This document shows, piece after piece, positions 53,249 to 62,400 of a stretch of DNA of 64,000 nt. The position numbers and the translations under genes were made by a program. Below the pieces are notes generated by a model that saw only the letters and a program-made list of their open reading frames with translations, was not told where the DNA came from and searched no databases. How positions within the stretch are numbered: position 1 is the stretch's first letter; each line of letters begins with the position of its first letter. Where the stretch lies: positions 434,001 to 498,000 of the forward strand of contig BLLK01000019.1 of the NCBI GenBank assembly GCA_021927905.1. Direction: 5' to 3'. Source of the stretch: Chaetoceros tenuissimus. Taxonomy: Eukaryota; Bacillariophyta; Thalassiosirophyceae; Chaetocerotales; Chaetocerotaceae.

Positions 53249-54412
53249 ATGAGAGACACTGGATTTGAATCCTTTCTTCTATGCAATAGCACTAATAATC
53301 ATGACATGTCCAGTGTCAAAACCACCCCCACCCTCAGTAATGATCATGAAATTGAAGAATCCAATACTATAGACCATGGTGGTCGCATTAAAGAATCTCC
53401 TTATCCTCCTGCTAGTACTACCATGGAATCTTTGGATCGTCACAAAAGACAAACAAGAGTTCTAATGGGCGTCTTTACAATAAATGGTTATTTCGAAAAA
53501 AGGCAGCGGAGTAAAGTGAGGACTCTTTTCCAGGTTCATCCAGATATCTGTACAATTGAAGAGGCAAAAGCAATGGCCAAAGCAGAGCACCCTACGAATG
53601 ACAAATATAGGAAGCGAGAGGCATGCAAATTGATCTACACATTTGTATTTGGTGGGAGGTTCCAGGATCAAAATGCAACAACAAAAATCTTCAACTCAAC
53701 CTTAGTACCAACAGATAAAATCCTCATGAGTACCAAAGAGACATTATCCAAAGCAGAATATACTCGTGATGAGAGTCCTGATGATTTGACCTTCCTCAAT
53801 ATTCGTGAAAATATGGAGGACGGGAAAAGTCTTACATGGTTCAATTATGCAGTGAACTATGCCACAAAAGATATTGGTGAAGTTGACTGGGTAGGGAAAA
53901 TGGATTCAGATACCATGGTTTATTTGGATCAATTTTTTGAGTTTTACGAGAAAAATCTCTTTCCCTACCCATACAATCGAAATACAATCTGCGGAAAATT
54001 TTTGAACAAGAATAGTTGGAATCAATCAATGACGAACTTTTTGGAGAAAGAAGAAGATTGGTTTCATATCAATATGAACGATAATCATTTGTATACAGCA
54101 GGAGAACTTTATCTTTTGTCCAATGATCTTGCAAAATCAACAATAGCTACATTGAATGCAGACGAAATGCTATATGAGAATTACACCCATGGAATAGAAG
54201 ATCATGACACCTCAACTATTGCAACGATTGCTGCTGGAGGTGATACGAAGAGTGCAATCAATGTCAAGTGGATTACTAAGAAACAACAGTTTTGGATGCA
54301 TGGTGTGAAACGAAAATTTGGTCTACAACAATTCAGAAGGTATTGGAATGACGAGGTTACCAGAATTCAAAATCTCCTGGAAAGCAAAGTTCTTGTGGAT
54401 AACAAAGAATAA
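53249..54412 (+). CDS. GT31-like glycosyltransferase (type II Golgi protein); true start unclear
   Basis: The frame runs to a TAA at 54412. Galactosyltransferase landmarks: LMGVFTINGYFEKRQRSKVR (donor-fold start), LIYTFVFGG, LTWFNYAVNY, WVGKMDSDTMVYLDQFF with the DxD metal motif, AGELYLLSNDLAK and GIEDHDTSTIA. These suit a GT31-like beta-1,3-glycosyltransferase in the Golgi. The first in-frame ATG is 53249, but codons from about 53150 encode RSRKRRDLFLVFFTTLVVLL, an obvious basic-plus-hydrophobic type II anchor. No ATG lies in that frame before a stop at 53114; ATGs in a neighbouring frame (from about 53075) end at 53150. A small frameshift or unseen exon is likely. Confidence 0.75.
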   Translation: MRDTGFESFLLCNSTNNHDMSSVKTTPTLSNDHEIEESNTIDHGGRIKESPYPPASTTMESLDRHKRQTRVLMGVFTINGYFEKRQRSKVRTLFQVHPDICTIEEAKAMAKAEHPTNDKYRKREACKLIYTFVFGGRFQDQNATTKIFNSTLVPTDKILMSTKETLSKAEYTRDESPDDLTFLNIRENMEDGKSLTWFNYAVNYATKDIGEVDWVGKMDSDTMVYLDQFFEFYEKNLFPYPYNRNTICGKFLNKNSWNQSMTNFLEKEEDWFHINMNDNHLYTAGELYLLSNDLAKSTIATLNADEMLYENYTHGIEDHDTSTIATIAAGGDTKSAINVKWITKKQQFWMHGVKRKFGLQQFRRYWNDEVTRIQNLLESKVLVDNKE

Positions 54413-54813
54413 TATAGTATGTAGCAACGTTAGATTCTGTCACATGACATGATAAGATACTATTCAAATACTAATGTAAATAATGATGTATGCTATACTA
54501 ATATATGATGGCTAGTACAGACTACTCTTTTTATCTGATAGTAAGTACCAGTGTGTACCATGATACGTAGCTTGAATTAGAACGGATGAATGACGATGGT
54601 CATGAAGAAGCTACTTCATAGAAAACACCAACACGAAAGTTCTTCAAATGATTTCTTCAGCATATAAATAAATTATTACCCAAGTGCAATGAATTGATTT
54701 CAAAATTTTATTTAGATACTTGAATAATAATTTAAAAGATATTCATGGTATGAAGTCCTACATTAGGCTGCTTAATTGACTTCCTATTTGCAAACGTAAT
54801 ATAAATACTGTAT
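54413..54813. other. Convergent gene-free spacer
   Basis: 400 bp between the glycosyltransferase and the sorting-receptor gene, with the short echo of the 52519-52719 gene end at about 54697-54730. Confidence 0.45.
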
Positions 54814-56705
54814 TTATGTGAATACTCCCTCAGCATCTTCATCTTGCTCCAATGCAGTTCCATCGCCATTCTGACTGACTTCCAAAGGCATGTACTCCTT
54901 GATCATACCTCTTACTTGTTCCTTCATTATTCTTTGTTGTCTAATGTAACAAATAGCTCCAATTCCAGAAAAGACAAGGATGACACTTGCCATGCTCGCA
55001 ACAAAGGTAGACTGTCCAACGGTTCCTTCACTAGCAGGGCACTTGCCTCCATTTACAACACACGCCTTTTCATCATGGCATTTGCTACACTTGGTACAAA
55101 TACTTGGTTCCGTTCCAGGTGCATATCCAGCACAAACTGCCTTGAACACAGTTGCAAATTCCAATTGCCCACGAACAGCTACTCCATTGACGTAGACAAC
55201 AGGCATGATAACAATTCCATTGGACTCCTTCTCATCCAATTGCTCTTGAAGCAAATCATTTTCATCTGCCTTCTCAAGTCCTCCATGGTTGTATACACAC
55301 TGATCTACTGCATCATAGTCAATCTGTACAGTATCCTTTGCCATGACACTCTTGACACAATCTTCCTTCATGAATAATTCCGAGGTATCACAAGCATTAT
55401 TGAATTCCTTGACATAATTCCAGTATTCCATACCAACTCCATCATCCTTTCCATACAATTCCCAAATACACAATCTACGAATAGATTCCGAGACAACATC
55501 CGCACCACTGATTCCATAATCCAAGTCATTATCCGGATCCGCTGCACAATATCTTCCTTCATTGGTACACAAATTGAAACATTCCGACTTGCCCTCCGCA
55601 TTACGACATTTCGCAGCAATGCCATCATAAATATACATGTGAGGGGTAAAACTCGCTTGACCACCAAAAGCCTTGACAGCAACCCCAAACTCATTCTTGA
55701 ACTGACTACTCACATAATCCGTAGGAGAAGTCCACAAATCCCACTCTACATGTGAATCTGGATTCGGAAGAGACCAAGCCAACTCCATTCGAACAGATTT
55801 ATGCTTCTGCAAAGCTGCCTTGATAGGATCTGCATCCTGTTTGAAAATCAAAACGGATGGAATGGTGATATCATATCCAGATCCATCATCGGCCATGATA
55901 GGTTCATGCTTTTCGCAAACTTGGTTCGCTTCTAGTGTACATATCTTTTCATGTTTGCATTGACATGCATTATCGGCAATGATGACGGCTGCTGCACCTG
56001 CATGTTGGGAGTTTCGTACTTTTTGAACGAATGTACATCCGCCTCGATCGACGAGTAGGATGAATGGTGATTTCCAGTCGGCATTTTGGATCGGGTTACA
56101 CATGTCGTTGTTTGCGTAAATGACGTTTTGTTGAATGGATCCTCCGTAGGGTGGGATACCAAATAGTGCTTCACGGTGATCATATCCTGTTGTCTTGGAA
56201 AGTTCTTTTGGTAGCTGTTTTCAATTGAAGCATTTGATGACGATTTTGATTTCAAGTAGTTGAGGCATTGGTATGTTGAAAGAATGAGGCATGGTATGTT
56301 GCAGTCATTAAAAAACAGAAAAAAGTCAGCAAAATTTTATGAAATGAAGAATAAAGAACAGACATAAATTCAATTCATTTCCAGCTCGAATCGAATCACT
56401 TTGAGAAATTAATTATAAAAAATGGCCCAAGAAGAAGAATGAAGTATCCCTAGAACACATCTTGTGTCATGTGCATTTGTTAGAGGTGAGAAGCCTCGAC
56501 TTTACAGTCAACAGACATCATCGGAACCTCTCCTGCTTTTCTAGAAAGCTTGTCTTGGCATCAAGTATCTCATAATGCTTTCACTCGTCTAATCAGTTCT
56601 GGCATTCTTGTTTCTACTTACATGAACCTTGACCGACGAGGACACCTTACTAGCTGTGGCTGAAGATACACAAAGTGCCGCAGCTACAAGGCCCTTTATT
56701 GCCAT
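54814..56705 (-). CDS. Vacuolar sorting receptor (PA domain, YMPL tail)
   Basis: Exon 1 is 56622-56705 (signal peptide MAIKGLVAAALCVSSATA and SKVSSSVKVH), a 407-bp GT-AG intron is 56215-56621, and exon 2 is 54814-56214; 494 residues. Order: protease-associated (PA) domain (about 30-190; FGIPPYGGS, ILLVDRGGCTFVQKVRNSQH), a VSR-type lumenal region (WDLWTSPTDY, VVYVNGVAVRGQLE), a Cys module (CTKCSKCHDEKAC), one membrane helix (FVASMASVILVFSGIGAICY) and a short tail with KEYMPLE. YMPL is the tyrosine sorting motif of plant BP-80/VSR receptors that bind clathrin adaptors. It should carry soluble cargo from the trans-Golgi to the vacuole. The intron is longer than others here. Confidence 0.88.
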
Positions 56706-57104
56706 GGATTTGAACATTTCAGTTTATTATATAAGTAAGCCTTACTATCTATTTGGATACAAGAGACTGCAATCTGATTAGAGTAAAGGAGATGCAATAG
56801 AGTTCTCGATGTAATGATGAAGATCGTGTTGAAAGAGACGAAGAGCTCTTCTTCTTCGGTGCACCAACACAAGAGAGAGCCGTTGCTAAATGGCCTAATT
56901 GACACTGTTTGAATTATTCCCATCTAGCTTATGGATAGATCTCTTACCCTCTTGCATGAAGGGGAATGAACAAATAATATTTTTGAAACTCATTTCGTTT
57001 TTATCTAAAAAGAGTTTTGAATAAATAAACTTGAAATATAATTAGACTATATCCCCTTACTTTATATATTATGTACAATATAAAAATATAAAAGCCACCA
57101 TGCC
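56706..57104. other. Gene-free spacer
   Basis: About 400 bp between the sorting receptor and the GPCR (both minus strand); no supported feature. Confidence 0.4.
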
Positions 57105-58568
57105 TTATACATTGTTCGCATTGTCTTCCAGATTGTTGCTCTCCTCAACCGTCTTGAGCACGCTCTCATTCTCACTCTTTGCATCGTTATTATCTTTCCA
57201 ACTCACACGTGTATGGTCTAAACAATTTACTGATTTCGAAATCGTCTTTACTCCACTTGCTTTCAATGTTCGCCAGTCACTCTTTGTATTGATAGAAGCA
57301 TTTCCTCCATTTTGAACATTGGAAGGACATGATTTTGATATCGTTTTCACTCCACTTGCTTTCAATGATCTCCAATCACCACCACTCATGGGAGTATTTA
57401 ATTTTGGACTGTCAGTACTATTTGGTGTATTCTGACTTCTCAAAGCGGTTAAATGGGATCTATGACTTTCTTCATCGGTTGTTTCTCCTCTTCCATCGAT
57501 ACTACTTCGATTGCTATTGTTACCAATGGAAGGTTCAATGTCAATCTTTCGGAAGCTGATTGAATTTGCGCCATCTTCCAAGTCATGCATGCAACATTTG
57601 CAACATGGAAATAATGTTGATTGTATAATATTCAATACAATCTTGAGTCTTTTCTTGAATGTCAATGGTCCTGCATATCCTTTTGCCAATGATTGATATC
57701 TCATTCGGAAATATACCAATGCATTCAAAAGTCCTGCACTTGACAGACATGCCGAAATCACAGTAACGAACCATTCTGGATTATCTTTTCTTATATAAAA
57801 CAACAATAGTGCAATGGAATATAAAAAGTAGGGAATCAGCATGGCTAATGTAAATAGAATACACTGTGTTGCGACTTTTAGAGTCCGGGTTGCGGTAGTG
57901 CTGCTACTTCCACTAGCTCCAAGTGATCCCCATCGATTGCTCTTCCGTTCAACACGTCTGACATGATCATAAATCACAACCATACTGAGAAAATTGTAAA
58001 CCATAATGACAATCAGACCAATAGAGGTAGCAGCTAGTACCCTGAGTGCACCCTTCCAATATTCAGGACTCTTTTGAAAATTCGGAATCAGAGCACATTG
58101 TACCCCTGCATGAGGATTGATGGCATCCACAAATGCAGCAGCCATTGCAAACGACAGTCCTGCAGCTAGTGGGATAATATGTAGAAATTTCTCAATTTCC
58201 TTGATTCTTCGAGGTCCCCAATTGCATTTAATTACCAGCAAGTAATATGTTGCTAGGGAACAGTTGTAAATTGCACTTGCCCATGGGAAAAATATATTCA
58301 TGAAACCAGATACACGACACGAGGTTTGATTGCCTACCCCTGATGCAAGATACGTTTCAGGCGTCCATAGCTTCCCTGTGATTTTGAAAAAAGCAACTAG
58401 GAAATCTAGGATCGACATGCAGAATAGGATGCGTTGTTGTACATTTTCTCTATTTTGTTTGGAGCGTAATACGGAAGATATAATCATTGTCGATCCAAAC
58501 ATGGAAAGAATTGAAACAAAATATGTAAAGAATATTCGTAGGAAATAGGCTAGACTGGAGAGTGCCAT
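57105..58568 (-). CDS. Seven-helix receptor, class E (cAMP-receptor-like) GPCR
   Basis: 487 residues from the ATG at 58568. Seven hydrophobic helices occupy residues about 8-290, among them FLRIFFTYFVSILSMFGSTMI, RILFCMSILDFLVAFFKITG, NCSLATYYLLVIKCNWG, LAAGLSFAMAAAFVDAI, LAATSIGLIVIMVYNFLSMV, TQCILFTLAMLIPYFLYSI and FVTVISACLSSAGLLNALVY, which ends like TM7 of the Dictyostelium cAMP-receptor family. A Cys in the first outer loop (QTSCRVSG) and one in the second (VQCALIP) could make the usual disulfide. The roughly 190-residue cytosolic tail is Ser-rich and contains a tandem repeat of DWR(S/T)LKASGVKTISKS (two units), probable phosphorylation substrate. Ligand unknown. Confidence 0.85.
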   Translation of the reverse strand: MALSSLAYFLRIFFTYFVSILSMFGSTMIISSVLRSKQNRENVQQRILFCMSILDFLVAFFKITGKLWTPETYLASGVGNQTSCRVSGFMNIFFPWASAIYNCSLATYYLLVIKCNWGPRRIKEIEKFLHIIPLAAGLSFAMAAAFVDAINPHAGVQCALIPNFQKSPEYWKGALRVLAATSIGLIVIMVYNFLSMVVIYDHVRRVERKSNRWGSLGASGSSSTTATRTLKVATQCILFTLAMLIPYFLYSIALLLFYIRKDNPEWFVTVISACLSSAGLLNALVYFRMRYQSLAKGYAGPLTFKKRLKIVLNIIQSTLFPCCKCCMHDLEDGANSISFRKIDIEPSIGNNSNRSSIDGRGETTDEESHRSHLTALRSQNTPNSTDSPKLNTPMSGGDWRSLKASGVKTISKSCPSNVQNGGNASINTKSDWRTLKASGVKTISKSVNCLDHTRVSWKDNNDAKSENESVLKTVEESNNLEDNANNV

Positions 58569-59492
58569 GATGTTATTTTTTCGGTGTTGATTGCTACTGA
58601 CAGATTTCAACTGCTTGACGCGGCCTGAAGTAGGTATCTATATTTTGCTGGCTTTGTGTTTGTTTTATTATTTGAGCTTGTAGCTTCTTGATGCTGGTAA
58701 TAATGTATTTGCTTGTAGTATGCAATCACTGTTGTATGCCTTTGTGTATTGTACATACCTTTCTGTAGTGTGAGCTTGCTTCACTTTGTTTAATATACAT
58801 AGCGGAAGATCTACAAATGCACCGGTCATTAACTCTATGACCCACCAACATGTCCGAACAGAAAGTGTGTCGATAGGAGAGTAGAACGTACATATAGACT
58901 ACAAAATGTCATAGCAGGATTATCTACCACTAAAATAGATTTGTAGTCGGAAAATTGAAAATAAAAGCTCACAGTGTGCGTGGATTATGCATCTTCTTAG
59001 TTATTAAGAAATGTGATATTTTCATTATGTTCTCCTTTTCAAAAACTGTATGAACTGTGATTGCATAAACTACGACTGGTTATATTCGAGATATTTAGAG
59101 TCTAGGAAAGATATTTACCAATAAATAATCAGAAAAAGAGATAAATGAATCTCAAGGAATCGTGCTTGTTCGTTAGTTCATCACTAATTTCATGCGAGCA
59201 TGACATATATGAATACATACGAGTACAATAAAGTGTAGAAGGTGTAACATTCTAATTAAGCACATCATATCATCCGTCGTGATGAATTTCGAAAGAATAA
59301 AATACTCAAAATTAGAACTTTCATGATACATTTACATTTATGGTAAAAAGAAGAGGGAACCATTTAGACAAATATAATATGTAATTTTAAAACATTTAAA
59401 AAGTGCAATGTGCATGAATAAAACGATTGATAACTCCATCACAAAATGGTAATCCTGACTTCTAATAACAGTATCTTCATCAGAAATACTCT
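58569..59492. other. Gene-free stretch
   Basis: 920 bp between the GPCR promoter side and the 3' end of the PSxxPS gene. No supported gene, RNA or repeat. Confidence 0.45.
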
Positions 59493-62400
59493 TTAACGCA
59501 GATCGCTTTCAAATACGGTTGTGACAAATTGTTTGTTGCAAACATCTTTACATGTATCTCTGCATGTTGGCAGTAAGTTGTGAATACATGAAAGCAAATC
59601 TTCTCTATTAGGATAAGAAAAGAATCCACATTCATCGTCACATTGACCTAGACAAGAGAGACAATACGGACAAGATACTTCTTCTTCATCAAATAAACAT
59701 TCAAAACCATTTGGAATGAGATTACGTTCTCTCTCTTCTTCAAAACTTCCATCACACAAACCACAAGTACCGGCACATGCATATAGTTGTTGGCTTGGAG
59801 TACAATACTGCCTCATTCTCTCTTCTCTATGTTTCTCGCTTTGAGTTATCCATGAACAAGTGTAGGGACCTTTTCCAGCTCGAAGGGAGAAACGACCATT
59901 TCCTCCCCGAATTGCTGGAAATGTATAAGAGCTGGAAACATCATTGCAATCAGATAATGACCTCTTCATAATGCAAAAAAAATCAGATGCATGTCTAGAA
60001 CAATAGATCAAAGAAATGAATAAATAAACTTACCACTTGGGACGGGAATATTTTCGAAAGATTATTCCTTGACTTTGGTTTCTTTCCTTTCTTTGGTGCC
60101 TTCGGAGGAAAAGATTTACCACGACGCTTTAGAATCTTTCCTTTTTGAGATGCCTTCTGATGAGAAACATTTTTTGGAGATGGGAGATCTATAGTGCTAT
60201 TTATTTCCGTCAGATTTCTAACTTTCGGAGCCTTTTCGGACTTTGGAGATTTTGGAGGAGGAGGCTTCTTCGGAGGTGGAGGAGGCTTCTTCGGTGGAGG
60301 AGGAGGCTTCTTCGGAGGTGGAGGTGGTGGAGGAGGCTTCTTCGGAGGTGGAGGAGGCTTCTTCGGAGGTGGTGGAGGTGGAGGAGGCTTCTTCGGAGGT
60401 GGTGGAGGAGGCTTCTTCGGAGGTGGTGGAGGTGGAGGAGGCTTCTTCGGAGGTGGAGGTGGAGGTGGAGGAGGCTTCTTCTTCTTCGGAGGTGGTGGAG
60501 GTGGAGGAGGCTTCTTCGGAGGTGGTGCAGGACTGGTTTCGGTAGGCTTTTCTGGAGGTGGTGGAGGTTTGGTGGTAGGCTGGAGGAGGAGGAACTGGTT
60601 TTCTGGTTTTGGTACTGGAGGTGGAGCAACTGGTTTCGGTACTGGTTTTGGTACTGGAGGAGGAGCAACTGGTTTTGGTACTGGAGGTGGATTCTTACTT
60701 TTAGTACTCTTCCCTTGCTTTGTAGGAGGAGGAGCAACTGGTTTCGGTACTGGCTTTGGTACTGGAGGAGGAGCAACTGGTTTCGGTACTGGTTTTGTTA
60801 CTGGAGGAGGAGCAACTGGTTTCGGTACTGGCTTGGTACTGGTTTTGGTACTGGAGGTGGATTCTTACTTTTAGTACTCTTCCCTTGCTTTGTAGGAGGA
60901 GGAGCAACTGGTTTCGGTACTGGCTTTGGTACTGGAGGAGGAGCAACTGGTTTCGGTACTGGAGGTGGATTCTTACTTTTAGTACTCTTCCCTTGCTTTG
61001 TAGGAGGAGGAGCAACTGGTTTTGGTACTGGCTTTGGCACTGGCTTTTGTACTGGAGGAGGAGCAACTGGTTTCGGTACTGGTTTTGGTACTGGAGGTGG
61101 ATTCTTACTTTTAGTACTCTTCCCTTGCTTTGTAGGAGGAGGAGCAACTGGTTTCGGTACTGGCTTTGGTACTGGAGGAGGAGCAACTGGTTTCGGTACT
61201 GGAGGTGGATTCTTACTTTTAGTACTCTTCCCTTGCTTTGTAGGAGGAGGAGCAACTGGTTTCGGTACTGGCTTTGGCACTGGCTTTTGTACTGGAGGAG
61301 GAGCAACTGGTTTCGGTACTGGAGGTGGATTCTTACTTTTAGTACTCTTCCCTTGCTTTGTAGGAGGAGGAGCAACTGGTTTCGGTACTGGCTTTGGCAC
61401 TGGCTTTGGTACTGGAGGTGGATTCTTTCCTTTACTCTTCTCACTCTTCACACTTTTCGTAGGAGGCGCAACTGGAGCAGTAGGAGCTGTCGGTGGTGGA
61501 TTCTTTCCTTTACTCTTCTCACTCTTCACACTTTTCGTAGGAGGAGCAACTGGAGCAGTAGGAGCTGTCGGTGGTGGATTCTTTCCTTTACTCTTCTCAC
61601 TCTTCACACTTTTCGTAGGAGGAGCAACTGGAGCAGTAGGAGCTGTCGGTGGTGGATTCTTTCCTTTACTCTTCTCACTCTTCACACTTTTCGTAGGTGG
61701 CGCAACTGGTTTCGGTACTGGCTTTGGCACTGGCTTTGGTACTGGAGGTGGATTCTTTCCTTTACTCTTCTCACTCTTCACACTTTTCGTAGGAGGAGCA
61801 ACTGGAGCAGTAGGAGCTGTCGGTGGTGGATTCTTTCCTTTACTCTTCTCACTCTTCACACTTTTCGTAGGAGGAGCAACTGGAGCAGTAGGAGCTGTCG
61901 GTGGTGGATTCTTTCCTTTACTCTTCTCACTCTTAGTACCTTTTCCTTTACCAGTAGGAGCAGTAGGAGTAGTTGGTGGTGGAGTCTTTCCTTTACTCTT
62001 CTCACTCTTAGTGCCTTTTCCTTTACTAGTAGGAGCAGTAGTCGTGGGAGGAGTTGGTGGTGGAGTCTTTCCTTTGCCTTTACTCTTCTCACTTTTAGTG
62101 CCTTTTCCTTTACTAGTAGGAGGCGTAGTCGTGGGAGGAGTTGGTGGTGGAGTTTTCCCTTTCCCTTTACCTTTGCTTGTACCCTTTCCTTTCGTTGGGC
62201 ATGCACTTTTCTCACTCTTCGTACTCTTAGTTCCTTTTCCTTTACCCTTTCCATCCGTTGGACAAGTTGGAGGTTCCGGTGTTTTTGTTGGACTTGGGGA
62301 TGGCTCTGGTATTGGATTAGAAGAAGGTGAAGGAGATGGCTCTGGTATTGGATTAGAAGAAGGTGAAGGTGATGGCTCTGGTATTGGATTAGAAGAAGGT

